DNA of 64,000 bases, taken from the NCBI RefSeq assembly GCF_007676705.1, contig NZ_VEBF01000002.1, positions 1,674,001-1,738,000 on the forward strand. The letters are read 5' to 3'. The DNA is from Paenibacillus xylanexedens. GTDB taxonomy: Bacteria > Bacillota > Bacilli > Paenibacillales > Paenibacillaceae. Positions 10,171 through 18,737 of this stretch are shown one piece after another; position 1 is the stretch's first letter; the number at the start of each line of letters is the position of its first letter. The notes beneath the pieces were generated by a model, which had not been told where the DNA came from, ran no database searches, and saw only the letters and a list, made by a program, of their open reading frames with translations. Both the position numbers and the translations under genes were made by a program.

Positions 10171-11418
10171 TCAAATTGATTTAAGCAGCTTTTTCAGCTC
10201 TTTTGGTACCGTCTTCTCGATAGTAATGGAACGTGCTCCATGCATGGACGCAAAGAATTGAAGTCCCTCCCGAAAATCCGTGATCCATTCCTCCACAGGT
10301 GGAGCAGTCTCTTCCATCGATAACAAACGAACGGTAAGTACTCCAGTTTTGCGATCCAGTCTGGGGTCCATACGTCCAATCAACCGATCACCGTGAAGAA
10401 TAGGCATGGCATAATAACCGTAGGTTCTTTTCACCTCTGGCGTATAAATCTCCCATTTATAATGAAAATCAAATAAATCCACGATTCGTTCTCTTCTCCA
10501 TAACAGGTTGTCCAGCGGCGGCAAGAATCGTACCGGACCTGACGGATCATAGTGTGGCTCTTCCCTTTCCATATGCAGTAGCAAATCCTCATCTTCAGCA
10601 CGAATATAATAAGGCGTCGCCACATCCTCCACCTCAAGCGGGATCATTCGCCCATCTGACACACGGGCAGCGATATCAGCCCGACGTTCAGCCGCTGTAG
10701 ATTTGAGCCAGCCCAGACGGGGATCACGGGCATCTACAACCCGATATGCATGAATGTATTTATCCAGCAGAGCCTGTCTCTGGGCAAACACATCCATGTC
10801 TTCTTTCATCGGAAGTCCCTGTTGCTGCAATTCGGATTCGGTAATATGAAAATAACGTTCATTCCCCTGCCTCGCCACCACACGAATCACAGCGGAGTCC
10901 AACAGTAGATTCAGAGCAAGTGTTGTATCCTTGGTCTTTGGCACATCCGCACTGTCCCAATAACCACTTACCCTTTCTACAGCACGAAAAGCTCTTGAAG
11001 GCAAAGGACCCTCTTCCTTCAAACGCTGTAACACATGCTGCACTGTTTTCTCCAGACCTTGTAAGGACGGAGCCAGACGCTCCCTTAACCGAGCACGCAC
11101 AGGTTCAAAAAGAGCATAGTCTTCGATTGGAATGACACAGGCGGCATTTGCAAAATATTCAAACACTTTGTGATCACTCAGCAGCGCATTTAAACTGTTA
11201 GAAGTATAACCAGGGTCGCGAGCACCCAGCACCAAATGCTGGTTCCCGGTTACAGCAGCCACAGGATCGATCTGCACACAGCCAAGGGAGCGGATCAGAC
11301 TCATCACTTGGTCGGGTCCCGAAGGTGAGGAAACTGCGGGCCAACGTCCCAGTAAAGCTTGTGTGCGCAGCAAAAAACGCCGAACGATTTTCTTATTCAT
11401 GTGCAGCGCTGTTGTCAT
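10171..11418 (-). CDS. YcaQ/AlkZ-family winged-helix DNA glycosylase
   Basis: HTH_42 (formerly DUF1006) family protein of 415 aa. Members are DNA glycosylases built from three winged helices that remove bulky alkylated bases and unhook interstrand crosslinks. The active-site strip is seen as VQIDPV at residues 48-53: QID is the Q-hydrophobic-D form associated with YcaQ (crosslink unhooking), whereas AlkZ of antibiotic producers has Q-x-Q. Family landmarks such as GYYAMPILHGDRLIGRMDPRLDR in the C-terminal part are present. The start at 11418 has AAGGGA about 14 bp upstream, a little far; ATG codon 7 is an alternative. Monocistronic. Role in DNA repair is by family. Confidence 0.85.
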   Translation of the reverse strand: MTTALHMNKKIVRRFLLRTQALLGRWPAVSSPSGPDQVMSLIRSLGCVQIDPVAAVTGNQHLVLGARDPGYTSNSLNALLSDHKVFEYFANAACVIPIEDYALFEPVRARLRERLAPSLQGLEKTVQHVLQRLKEEGPLPSRAFRAVERVSGYWDSADVPKTKDTTLALNLLLDSAVIRVVARQGNERYFHITESELQQQGLPMKEDMDVFAQRQALLDKYIHAYRVVDARDPRLGWLKSTAAERRADIAARVSDGRMIPLEVEDVATPYYIRAEDEDLLLHMEREEPHYDPSGPVRFLPPLDNLLWRRERIVDLFDFHYKWEIYTPEVKRTYGYYAMPILHGDRLIGRMDPRLDRKTGVLTVRLLSMEETAPPVEEWITDFREGLQFFASMHGARSITIEKTVPKELKKLLKSI

Positions 11419-11545
11419 ATGTATAGGTTCTTCCCTTCATTTATATATCCAAGGATTAATAGTCCAATTCATAACGATACATTGATTTTAACAGTCCACA
11501 TCATTACTTTCCAACCAAAGAAAGAATTCTATCGTATCGTATTAC

Positions 11546-11767
11546 TTATCCCGCAACCTCATAGACAAAATAAAAAGAAGCACCACCATCCTGGATGATC
11601 TGCTTCTTGTGTTTGACCTTTTGCAATTTTTCCTGCTTTGTAGGCATGAGGCGTACATGCTGGGATAGTGCACCATAATCTCCGTTGACTCTCCGACTCT
11701 GTTCTGTGCACCACTTACCTGACCGTTCTGCTTTGCGTAATGCTTTTTGTGTTTGTGTACGTGCCAT
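11546..11767 (-). CDS. Small basic protein of unknown function
   Basis: 73-codon frame with a Lys/Arg-rich N-terminal two thirds (MARTQTQKALRKAERSGK) and a sequence QHVRLMPTKQEKLQKVKHKK. It looks like the short, highly basic conserved proteins found in Bacillales genomes, though I cannot name a family. GGAG lies about 12 bp before the ATG. The end is odd: a strong intrinsic terminator overlaps the last 15 or so codons, so the functional protein may effectively end near KHKK, or the frame may have lost an earlier stop. An overlapping longer frame in another phase has no such features. Confidence 0.6.
   Translation of the reverse strand: MARTQTQKALRKAERSGKWCTEQSRRVNGDYGALSQHVRLMPTKQEKLQKVKHKKQIIQDGGASFYFVYEVAG
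11571..11608 (-). terminator. Terminator embedded in the 3' end of the small basic ORF
   Basis: On the minus strand AAGAAGCA (11601-11608) pairs with TGCTTCTT (11575-11582), with inner CATCC/GGATG, followed by a T-rich run. It lies inside the last codons of the 11546-11767 frame. Confidence 0.7.
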
Positions 11768-11887
11768 AATGGATTACACACTCCTTTGGTTGATATACAC
11801 TCAATATATCATGTGCAGCTACGCAAGTGAAGGTGCATCCTACTGGAATGGGCATATACACCATTAAAAAGGCTTCCACCCAAGTAC

Positions 11888-12484
11888 TTAGCGGGATTGC
11901 CGCTTTCGCCTGGACTGCCACGTCTCAATCGGTTCGTGATCATCTTCCTCAATCAGTTCCAGTGCTTCTGCCATTCTTTTCGCTTTGAATAACAGAATTA
12001 ACTCCATCAGGTCTTCCCGGTCCAGCAACTTCACTCCATTGACCGCTGCAAGTGTCCGGCAGGCTTCGGTGTAACGGGCAGACGTCAATACAATCGATCG
12101 GTCGGCTTCATAATAACGCATGGATGTATAGATTTCCTGCACAGCACTCAACCCTACGGGATGGTTCGCACCATATCGCTTTGCTTGTACAACACTTCGT
12201 CTGCCGAGTCGATCAACAAATACAAGATCAGCCCCGAAGTCCCGGCTGCTTGTCGTTTTATGAACCTCATCGTACCCGAGCTCTTCAAATAGATGATAGA
12301 GATATAATTCAAATTCCGAACCGTCCTCCATCTTGTCGATGTCCTTTATCGTAATCTTACGAGGATTGGCTTCACTTCGGATCCGCTGCCCGCGCCCGAT
12401 AACACGCCGAATAATCCAGGTCAATATCAACAATATGATGATACATCCAATGACCCATAGGGTCACATTTTCACTCCAATTCAT
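11888..12484 (-). CDS. Membrane-anchored Mrr-type restriction endonuclease-fold protein
   Basis: 198 aa. One N-terminal transmembrane helix (about residues 7-27, WVIGCIIILLILTWII) is followed by a Mrr_cat domain of the PD-(D/E)xK fold: the acidic residue in FGADLVFV and the catalytic VQAKRYG are present, with the preceding EFELYLYHLFEELGY helix typical of the fold. Mrr-like domains cut (often methylated) DNA, but small single-TM versions are common in Bacilli and their role is not established. RBS AAGGAGAAGAGCT before ATG. No methylase or other restriction subunit is next to it. A C-terminal basic tail (RRKRQSR) may contact DNA. Confidence 0.85.
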   Translation of the reverse strand: MNWSENVTLWVIGCIIILLILTWIIRRVIGRGQRIRSEANPRKITIKDIDKMEDGSEFELYLYHLFEELGYDEVHKTTSSRDFGADLVFVDRLGRRSVVQAKRYGANHPVGLSAVQEIYTSMRYYEADRSIVLTSARYTEACRTLAAVNGVKLLDREDLMELILLFKAKRMAEALELIEEDDHEPIETWQSRRKRQSR

Positions 12485-12744
12485 AGCTCTTCTCCTTGTT
12501 CATTCCTATGTTGTATCCAACGTCTTATGCAGATATGGCTTGTCACCGCACTAAATATATCAGACTTCCACCTTCATCGAAAGAAGATGAAATCCCTGTA
12601 ACCGTCCCACTTCATCAAACAAAGTTAATACGATATATGAATGATAAAAGGTTACAGTACGTTCGGTTGAATTCAATGTGACATCAATGGTAAAATTCAA
12701 CAATCGGTTCTATTTTGAACCGAAGAAGAAAGGTGGTTTATCAC

Positions 12745-14016
12745 TTGCATACATTGACCAAACACAAGTCCAAAACATGGGCTGCCCTCATTCTTAGCGG
12801 CATGCTCCTCTTCACCATGAATACAACGAGTTACGCTGCCGCCTCACCCGAATCCATGCCCAAACCGGCGTGGACATCATCTTCTCTGTTGCTGTCTGAG
12901 GCCAATACAGAGAAAGATGTTTTGATCAAGGAAATCTATGCCGTGCCTTCGAAAAATCTCGTATATGTGCATGCTGCCCAGCCTGTGACCAAAACAAGCA
13001 GCAAAACGACACTGGACTGGCAACTGGACTCCCTTCAGGCATTCGATGCTACAACTGGACAATTGAAGTGGAATACGATATTCCATGAGAAAAGCGGCCC
13101 TTACACAACCTACTCCGATTCGGTATATGCAAGCAACGGTACAGCATATGTGTATATAGAGTATTCGGACAAAACCAAAAAATTGTACTCATTCAATACA
13201 TCGGGCAAGACCAACTGGGTCAAAACGGTGAATTCACCTGCAAGCATTTCCCTACTGGATAACGATACGCTGATGGTTGCTTCAAGTCAGGGTGTACAAT
13301 CGAATGGTTCGGTTCGCTCAGCCATCTCGTTATATGACAAGAAGGGCAAGCTGATTACCGAAAAGACGATTAACGGTGCTGTGCTTAAGGCTGATCATGG
13401 TCGAATTGTAGTGGATGCCAGTAAACAAACCAAGGTAGGCAACTTCTGGCAACAAGCCGCGAATCCCAAAGTGGAGATCTATGATCGTACGTTGAATCGT
13501 CTGTCCTTCTACCAATTCCCTTCCAGTGCGAATACACTAGGAGATGGCGGCGGTGAATCACTGGCTATTCTGAGCGATGGTTCTATTATTATGCGCGCCA
13601 ATTTCGAGAACACGGGTAACCGACTGATTGGCTTTGGCATCGATGGCAAGCTCGCTTGGGGACGTGCCATTGCTGGTGATGCCTACATTCAGACAGCTGG
13701 TAACAGCTATACAGTCCTGACAGGGCAGAAGCTGGAACTGTACACGATGAAAGGTAAAGTGACCGAGCGTACATTCAAGGACGCACAGCCTGCACTTATG
13801 CGTGTGGACCAGACACAGGATGGACAGTACCAGCTTGATTTTGCCAAAACAGGATACATTCTTGATCCACAGAAGCTGGAAGATGTACATGTCTACACCA
13901 CTAGTGCTTCAGTTCCTTCATTAGAAGGTATCTCTACTTATATGGATGATATCATCTATTCCATGAACAAAGAGACATTGTCCAAATATGTACTGAAGCC
14001 CACTCCTGCAAAATAA
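12745..14016 (+). CDS. Secreted PQQ-like beta-propeller protein
   Basis: About 423 aa with a signal peptide (TWAALILSGMLLFTMNTTSYA, cleavage after AYAA-like site near residue 33) and WD/PQQ-like repeat blades, for example AFDATTGQLKWNT and YSFNTSGKTNWVKTV. Such propellers usually act as extracellular scaffolds or binding proteins; no enzyme signature is seen. Start chosen at TTG 12745 because AAAGGTGG lies 8 bp before it; a longer frame from TTG 12715 runs through that RBS. Monocistronic between two divergent or convergent genes, with a shared terminator behind it. Specific function unknown. Confidence 0.75.
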   Translation: MHTLTKHKSKTWAALILSGMLLFTMNTTSYAAASPESMPKPAWTSSSLLLSEANTEKDVLIKEIYAVPSKNLVYVHAAQPVTKTSSKTTLDWQLDSLQAFDATTGQLKWNTIFHEKSGPYTTYSDSVYASNGTAYVYIEYSDKTKKLYSFNTSGKTNWVKTVNSPASISLLDNDTLMVASSQGVQSNGSVRSAISLYDKKGKLITEKTINGAVLKADHGRIVVDASKQTKVGNFWQQAANPKVEIYDRTLNRLSFYQFPSSANTLGDGGGESLAILSDGSIIMRANFENTGNRLIGFGIDGKLAWGRAIAGDAYIQTAGNSYTVLTGQKLELYTMKGKVTERTFKDAQPALMRVDQTQDGQYQLDFAKTGYILDPQKLEDVHVYTTSASVPSLEGISTYMDDIIYSMNKETLSKYVLKPTPAK

Positions 14017-14077
14017 AAAAGAGTCTTTCTGGCTCTTTATCGTATGCCTATGATTCTAGTTCCATACACTAGCCAAA

Positions 14078-14114
14078 AAGCCGGAAAAGTTCTATAAAGA
14101 ACTCTCCGGCTTTT
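14078..14114. terminator. Bidirectional terminator between the propeller gene and msrA
   Basis: AAGCCGGA-a-AGTTC / GAACT-c-TCCGGCTT with A and T runs on both sides; serves the two convergent genes. Confidence 0.85.
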
Positions 14115-14136
14115 CACATGTCAGGATATACTTATC

Positions 14137-14652
14137 CTATTTCCAATTCTCTTCTATAAACTCGTCCCGTCCGGATAACGCACGGTCTTCCTTATAGTGT
14201 TTCTCGTTTTTCTTGTGATAATCCTGATGATAGTCTTCAGCCGGATAAAATACGACAGCATCACGAATTTCCGTAACAATGGGTTGATCGAATCGTCCAC
14301 TAGCTGCAAGGTCCTGCTTGGACTGTTCAGCAAGCTCACGCTGACGTTCATTATGCACAAAGATCGCTGTACGATACTGTGTACCCCGATCCTGGAACTG
14401 GCCTCCGTCATCCGTCGGATCAATCTGGGGCCAGTACAGCTCCAGCAGTCGTTCATAAGGGAATACATCTGGATCAAATGTAATTTCAACGACTTCGATA
14501 TGACCAGTCTCTCCGGTTTTGACCTGCTCATATGTTGGATTCTCGACGTGACCGCCGGCATAACCCGATACAATACCATGAATGCCCGGTTGTTCTTCAA
14601 ACGGTGTAACCATACACCAGAAACATCCGCCGGCGAATGTAGCTTTTTCCAT
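14137..14652 (-). CDS. msrA: Peptide methionine sulfoxide reductase MsrA
   Basis: Reduces the S-epimer of methionine sulfoxide in proteins, using thioredoxin. The active-site motif GGCFWC is at residues 8-13 and the family landmarks [23 protein letters not shown] and [11 protein letters not shown] follow. Length 171 aa is normal. Start at ATG 14652 is preferred (GAGGGG 9 bp upstream); the in-frame ATG 14661 would touch that RBS. A structured repeat of about 187 bp starts 30 bp upstream of the start codon. No msrB is fused or adjacent. Confidence 0.95.
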   Translation of the reverse strand: MEKATFAGGCFWCMVTPFEEQPGIHGIVSGYAGGHVENPTYEQVKTGETGHIEVVEITFDPDVFPYERLLELYWPQIDPTDDGGQFQDRGTQYRTAIFVHNERQRELAEQSKQDLAASGRFDQPIVTEIRDAVVFYPAEDYHQDYHKKNEKHYKEDRALSGRDEFIEENWK

Positions 14653-14682
14653 TCCGTTCATCCCCTCTTATCGAAACTACCC

Positions 14683-14869
14683 TTTACACTTACCACTCCG
14701 ATGACAGAACAACCCTCTGATCGCTGTTATCCCCAGATTTTTTATATTTGGCTTTACAAGGGGAAATCTGGTGATAAAGGCGAGTGTATGCTTTCGAAGC
14801 AGCTTTCTTGCAGAAAGCTTTTAGCTCCACTTCTTCAGGTTATTTCTGTCCTCTACTTTCTCGTGTAAA
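14683..14869 (-). repeat. Structured intergenic repeat, copy A (187 bp)
   Basis: Shares long identical blocks with 37257-37409, for example CACTCCGATGACAGAACAAC, CGCTGTTATCCCCAGATT and GATAAAGGCGA. It is bounded by TTTACAC / GTGTAAA (14683-14689/14863-14869). Inside, GACAGAACAACC pairs imperfectly with GGTTATTTCTGTC, and TTATCCCCAGATTT with AAATCTGGTGATAA, giving a closed multibranch fold. A further hairpin AGCTTTC/GAAAGCT occupies the variable segment. Orientation is set by the downstream gene msrA, 30 bp away. I know no named family for it. Confidence 0.75.
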
Positions 14870-14928
14870 AGTTAGTTCAATTTATATAGATAGCTTAATA
14901 TGCATATCTTCATATATTTTAAAACAAC

Positions 14929-14973
14929 AAGAGGTTGATTGAAAGCCATCGTTATGGCTCTCAATCAACCTCT
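14929..14973. terminator. Bidirectional terminator downstream of the GlsB-like gene
   Basis: Long stem AAGAGGTTGATTGA-a-AGCCAT / ATGGCT-c-TCAATCAACCTCTT with a 4-nt loop; T-rich on the minus side. Confidence 0.85.
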
Positions 14974-15026
14974 TCATTTTGTAATGCATATGGCTGACAA
15001 CTTATTCAAAAATTATTTTGAATACG

Positions 15027-15284
15027 TTACCCGCGACTACGACCCATCGAACGGAAGATCAAGCTTACGATCGCTACAAGAACAATCGCACCAATCAATG
15101 CAGGTACAATGTGGAATCCGCCCATCTCAGGACCCATATCTCCCAAGATGACTCCACCTAACCATCCACCGATGAAACCAGCAATGATGTTACCAATAAC
15201 ACCACCCGGAATGTCACGACCAACGATCAGACCTGCCAACCAACCAATGATACCACCGATAATTAATGACCATAACCAACCCAT
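15027..15284 (-). CDS. GlsB/YeaQ/YmgE-family stress-response membrane protein
   Basis: 85-aa, glycine-rich three-helix membrane protein of the transglycosylase-associated (Transgly_assoc) family; starts MGWLWSLIIGGIIGWLAG and carries the GGVIGNIIAGFIGGWLGG repeat. Bacillus relatives (YdaS, YwzA) are general-stress proteins; in enterococci GlsB contributes to envelope and bile stress resistance. Start chosen at ATG 15284: AGAGGTG is 6 bp upstream, while ATG 15293 overlaps that RBS. A GTTTAA-13-GGTTAA pair upstream resembles a sigma-B promoter. Function is inferred from the family. Confidence 0.88.
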   Translation of the reverse strand: MGWLWSLIIGGIIGWLAGLIVGRDIPGGVIGNIIAGFIGGWLGGVILGDMGPEMGGFHIVPALIGAIVLVAIVSLIFRSMGRSRG

Positions 15285-15328
15285 ATCATTCACCTCTAAT
15301 TAAAGTTTTTGTTGTTGTCTGTCTACTA

Positions 15329-15353
15329 TTAACCGCTACAGAAGCATTTAAAC
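15329..15353 (-). promoter_or_regulatory. Sigma-B-like promoter ahead of the GlsB-like gene
   Basis: Minus strand GTTTAA (15348-15353), 13-bp spacer, GGTTAA (15329-15334), close to the sigma-B consensus GTTTAA-N12-15-GGGTAW, about 45 bp upstream of the start codon. Whether this organism has sigma-B is not visible here. Confidence 0.35.
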
Positions 15354-15619
15354 AATTGGCATAAAAATTTTTGCATATTCCCGTTTGTCCCTATGCATCC
15401 TTCTCTGCAAAACAGGCCTTGGCCCAGTATGGAAACAGATCGCGTCACTTTCCGGCATCTCACCAGCTCAGGGCTGCGTTATGTACCTCCCGAAAGTCAT
15501 TGTATGTTAGAGCAGACAAGGTTAGTATCACCAATTGAGGTAGGATTATTTATAGTCTCATACTAAAAGTTACTGTACGTCACAGTGGCCATGTTCCGAT
15601 TACGAAGCGGTCTTACCCA
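15354..15619. other. Intergenic stretch without a supported gene
   Basis: Between the GlsB-like promoter region and the end of the AAA+ ATPase gene; only short frames and no clear terminator for the ATPase operon. Nothing further recognised. Confidence 0.5.
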
Positions 15620-16924
15620 TCAATAAAATCCTGCACGTCCCTTACCTGGCTGCGCTAGCCAGGTATGTTTGTGGCTCTTGTCGAATTCGCCACGCATCGA
15701 CTGAATGACTTTCACAATGTCTGTCTGACCATTCTGATGCCATTCCAGCGCAGCGCTGACATACAACTCACCCAGCTGCGCAAGAGAGAAGGTGTCGGTC
15801 AGGCGAGCTGCCTCTACCGTGCCATCTTCACCCGCGAATATGGTGAAGCCTCTTTGCCGCAAATATTGCAGGCGAAGCTCTTCATCTGGCAAAGGGATTT
15901 CATAAGCCCGGTCGAACCGTCCAGCACGGTTCATCAGGCCTGGGTCTATTTTCTCCGGATAATTCGTTGTCCCGATCAGGAAAATGCCTTCTTTCGACGT
16001 AGCTCCATCCAGTGTATTCAGGAAAAAGGAACGGACTTCATCCGGCATCGAATCGATGTCCTCAATGATCAGTACCATCGGTGCAAGCCGTTTGGCAGCC
16101 TCGAACACTTCACGCACCGATTCACTATTGGTATACTCCGTAATCTGCCAATACGCTGCCGGTCCCGGGATACTTCCAGCAATGGATTTCACCAATGTGG
16201 TCTTGCCGTTTCCAGGGTGTCCATACAATAGAATTCCCCGTTTGTACGGGATATCATAATCTCGGTAAAAGGAACGATCCGCTTCGAAGAACTGATCCAG
16301 CGAGCGGAAAATATCCTGTTTGATCTGGGCCGAGAGAACGACATCTTCTCTTCCCACGGAACGAGTGATGGATTCGACATGTCGATCGCTGCCATTTCGG
16401 GCATCGGTATAAACCGTCACTTTTTTCATATTTTGCTGACGTTCCCGTTCACGGACACTTCCAAGAAACTGCTTCATCTCCTCATCACCGACAGCAAAGA
16501 CAAAGTCTTCACTGTAGATTCCGTTCTCTCGGAAAAATGGAACACGCACAAGCGCAACGCCCCATTTCGGATAGGCAAATACGTTATTACGAATGGAGTA
16601 GTGCACACCATAAGTAGGCACATCTCCATCATCGTCGTAATGCAACGTCTGAAGCTCCAGATCCTCGAATATGCGGGCTACCAATTCCACTTCGTCACTA
16701 CCATTCTGCAAGTCTTCCCGGAGCAACTCCCAATATTCATTGTTCGGGTCAGAACTGGCATAGAGCTTGTATTCAACCCCATAGCGCTGATGGAGCGCCT
16801 CACTGATACCACGGATCAGCCTTGAATAGATGGCATACCCTTCCACTCGAATTCGTGTATCATGTTGTTCGTCATAGGTATAGATCGCTTGGGTTGGATC
16901 CGTTTGTTTTTCGTTTATTGTCAT
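15620..16924 (-). CDS. AAA+ ATPase translationally coupled to rtcB
   Basis: About 434 aa. An N-terminal region of roughly 200 residues without a recognised domain is followed by one AAA module: Walker A GHPGNGKT near residue 237, Walker B VLIIEDID, sensor 1 GTTN and the arginine-finger region NRAGRFDR. The module resembles Bcs1/proteasomal-type AAA ATPases that remodel proteins or RNPs. ATG 16922-16924 shares its A with the rtcB stop codon (TAATG), and AGGGAG lies 7 bp before it inside rtcB, so the two are translated in series. It probably works with RtcB, perhaps remodelling a substrate RNP, but this is inference. In E. coli the rtc operon activator RtcR is a different type of AAA protein. 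Confidence 0.82.
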   Translation of the reverse strand: MTINEKQTDPTQAIYTYDEQHDTRIRVEGYAIYSRLIRGISEALHQRYGVEYKLYASSDPNNEYWELLREDLQNGSDEVELVARIFEDLELQTLHYDDDGDVPTYGVHYSIRNNVFAYPKWGVALVRVPFFRENGIYSEDFVFAVGDEEMKQFLGSVRERERQQNMKKVTVYTDARNGSDRHVESITRSVGREDVVLSAQIKQDIFRSLDQFFEADRSFYRDYDIPYKRGILLYGHPGNGKTTLVKSIAGSIPGPAAYWQITEYTNSESVREVFEAAKRLAPMVLIIEDIDSMPDEVRSFFLNTLDGATSKEGIFLIGTTNYPEKIDPGLMNRAGRFDRAYEIPLPDEELRLQYLRQRGFTIFAGEDGTVEAARLTDTFSLAQLGELYVSAALEWHQNGQTDIVKVIQSMRGEFDKSHKHTWLAQPGKGRAGFY

Positions 16925-18387
16925 TATTTCGCTCCCTTGACCGCTACAAGCGGTTTGCATTTGGCTACAACTTCAGCCAGGCCTGCGCCGGTGACACTGT
17001 CTATAATTTCATCTACATTTTTATAAGCCTGAGGTGACTCATCAATAATGGATTCAAGCGATCGCTGGTTTACTACAATCTCCTCTTCTGTCCCCACGCC
17101 CAGTGCCGAAGCAAAATCTTCCACCGAAACCAGTCGTTTCGTTGCTGTCCGTGAACGGATCCGACCCGCACCGTGACATATTGAATAATAATTATCGGCA
17201 CCTTGCGGCTGACCCACCATGATATACGAAGCAGTTCCCATGGAACCGGGAATAAGCGCCGGATGTCCTGTTGCCAGATAAGGCTTCGGATTATCCGGGT
17301 GCCCTGCTGGCAACGCACGTGTCGCACCTTTCCGATGCACAAAAACGGAACCCTGGTCTGCGTGGGATTCCTCCCAAGCATAGTTGTGCATCAGATCGTA
17401 CAATGTACGAAATTCACATTTGGAGCCAAACACATCCCGGAAAGCCTCGCGAATAGCATACGCAATCAGATGACGATTGACAACGGCGTAATTCAAAGCA
17501 GAATACATCATATTCACATAATGACGACCTTCCGCATGCTCAAGTGGGGCAAAGACCAGTCTCGGATCGGATGTTCCCAGGTTAAGGCGCTTCATGACTT
17601 TAGCAATGGCCGACGAACTCGTCTGACTTACATAACCACCCCATGCACGCGAGCCGGAATGAATCATGACCACGACCTGTCCATCGTACAATCCCCAAGC
17701 TTCTGCGATTTCGCGATTCTCTTCTGCAATTTCGATCGCCTGGATCTCGGCAAAATGATTTCCCCCACCCAGTGTACCGAGCTGACGATGCGAACGATGC
17801 CACGTCATATCAGGGATGTGGTTTAACACATCCTCATCGTAACTGAACTTACTACTCTCCACATGTGTCATTGAGGTTGATTTTTTCGGGGTATAGCTGT
17901 CCGGAATATACTTTTTCGGTAACCCATGCAGCCCTTTACGAACAATATGTTCCAGTCTGATATCTGAGTAATGGCCTCGCTGGTTTGCCTCCATCGGTAG
18001 TACTTTCTCAATGGCCTTAACGAGTTTGCGGCGAAGTTTGATATCTTTCAATTCGTCTTTGTGCAGGTTCGTCATATGCACTCGCATACCACAGCCAATA
18101 TCACTGCCTACGATCGAGGGAGATACATATCCACTCTGCGCATCCCACACAGCTGTCGTTCCAATGCAGGTACCTACACCGACATGTACGTCTGGTGTGT
18201 AACTCATATAAGAGATTCCCGGAATCTGCAGATTATTGTTCGCCATCTCGAACACCTTGTAATCCAGCGAGGAGAAGAGCTGTTGCGCCGCATATACGGT
18301 CAGATCGCCTGCAGGCAATTTCACTTCATGCCGATAGTCACCTGCGAATTCGTTCTGCTTGGTCAATAAATTAAACTCTGTATTCAT
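16924..18387 (-). CDS. rtcB: RNA-splicing ligase RtcB
   Basis: GTP- and Mn-dependent ligase that joins RNA 2',3'-cyclic phosphate (or 3'-phosphate) ends to 5'-OH ends; repairs tRNA, rRNA and other cleaved RNAs. Family landmarks: the metal-binding Cys in [12 protein letters not shown] (Cys99), [39 protein letters not shown], and the guanylylated His in CHGAGR near residue 405. Length 487 aa is full. AGGAAGGA lies about 13 bp before the ATG. It is the first gene of an operon with an AAA+ ATPase, behind a leader of roughly 345 nt holding a small ORF and a terminator. No RtcA cyclase or RtcR regulator is present. Confidence 0.95.
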   Translation of the reverse strand: MNTEFNLLTKQNEFAGDYRHEVKLPAGDLTVYAAQQLFSSLDYKVFEMANNNLQIPGISYMSYTPDVHVGVGTCIGTTAVWDAQSGYVSPSIVGSDIGCGMRVHMTNLHKDELKDIKLRRKLVKAIEKVLPMEANQRGHYSDIRLEHIVRKGLHGLPKKYIPDSYTPKKSTSMTHVESSKFSYDEDVLNHIPDMTWHRSHRQLGTLGGGNHFAEIQAIEIAEENREIAEAWGLYDGQVVVMIHSGSRAWGGYVSQTSSSAIAKVMKRLNLGTSDPRLVFAPLEHAEGRHYVNMMYSALNYAVVNRHLIAYAIREAFRDVFGSKCEFRTLYDLMHNYAWEESHADQGSVFVHRKGATRALPAGHPDNPKPYLATGHPALIPGSMGTASYIMVGQPQGADNYYSICHGAGRIRSRTATKRLVSVEDFASALGVGTEEEIVVNQRSLESIIDESPQAYKNVDEIIDSVTGAGLAEVVAKCKPLVAVKGAK

Positions 18388-18456
18388 AAATGTGTTTTAT
18401 TCCTTCCTGTACGTTCAGCAAATTCGGTTTGCTGATTCCTTGTATAAAATAAACAT

Positions 18457-18483
18457 AAAAAAGCCATAGGCTATTCGCCCATG
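18457..18483 (-). terminator. Intrinsic terminator in the rtcB leader
   Basis: Minus strand CATGGGC-gaata-GCCTATG (7 pairs, one G-U; 18477-18483/18465-18471) followed by GC and six T residues (18457-18462). It lies about 70 bp before the rtcB start, so some form of read-through must operate if rtcB uses the upstream promoter. Confidence 0.7.
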
Positions 18484-18608
18484 ACTTCTACTGAATGACA
18501 ATAACGGAGAACAGAGCAGCATGAATATGCTGTGTCTGTCATCCATCGCTATAATATAAGCGAAGAACGCATATCGATTATAAACCTGCTAAACGATATG
18601 CCTATCTC

Positions 18609-18704
18609 CTATGTCGACCGTATGAGGCCAATGAAACGATGAGCCGGATATGCTATTGTGTCTACATTGCGCCCTGTTTGAATCAAATCATAACCAAGCA
18701 TCAT
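18609..18704 (-). CDS. 31-codon leader ORF upstream of rtcB
   Basis: Short reading frame starting MMLGYDLIQTGR and ending FIGLIRST, then TAG. AAGGGAGG (18714-18721) sits 9 bp before the first ATG, the best RBS in the region, and the predicted transcription start is only about 27 nt upstream. The stop codon lies just before the first hairpin of the leader. No similarity recognised. It could be a regulatory leader peptide or a genuine small protein. Confidence 0.5.
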   Translation of the reverse strand: MMLGYDLIQTGRNVDTIAYPAHRFIGLIRST

Positions 18705-18737
18705 GTCTCTCGGCCTCCCTTCGTTAATGTTAGTCTT

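Larger units (their letters stand above)
18388..18731 (-). ncRNA. Structured 5' leader of the rtcB operon (candidate attenuator or separate small RNA)
   Basis: From the predicted start near 18731 the minus-strand RNA carries, in order, a 31-codon ORF with a strong RBS (18609-18704), a GCATATCG/CGATATGC hairpin (18594-18601/18569-18576), a CGCT/AGCG hairpin (about 18547-18562), a CAGCAT/ATGCTG hairpin enclosed by ACAG/CTGT and ATGACA/TGTCAT pairings (about 18495-18543), an intrinsic terminator (18457-18483) and a TCAGCAAA/TTTGCTGA hairpin (about 18415-18435) before rtcB. This is either a termination-controlled leader or an independent transcript of about 270 nt. Confidence 0.55.

Noticed and set aside
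11542..11781. 79-codon frame overlapping the small basic protein gene
   Set aside because: Another phase of the same DNA with worse composition and no RBS at a proper distance.
18640..18700. Possible tRNA-like element in the rtcB leader (GTTTGAATCAAATC resembles a T-arm)
   Set aside because: No acceptor stem, D-arm or anticodon arm could be assembled around it.
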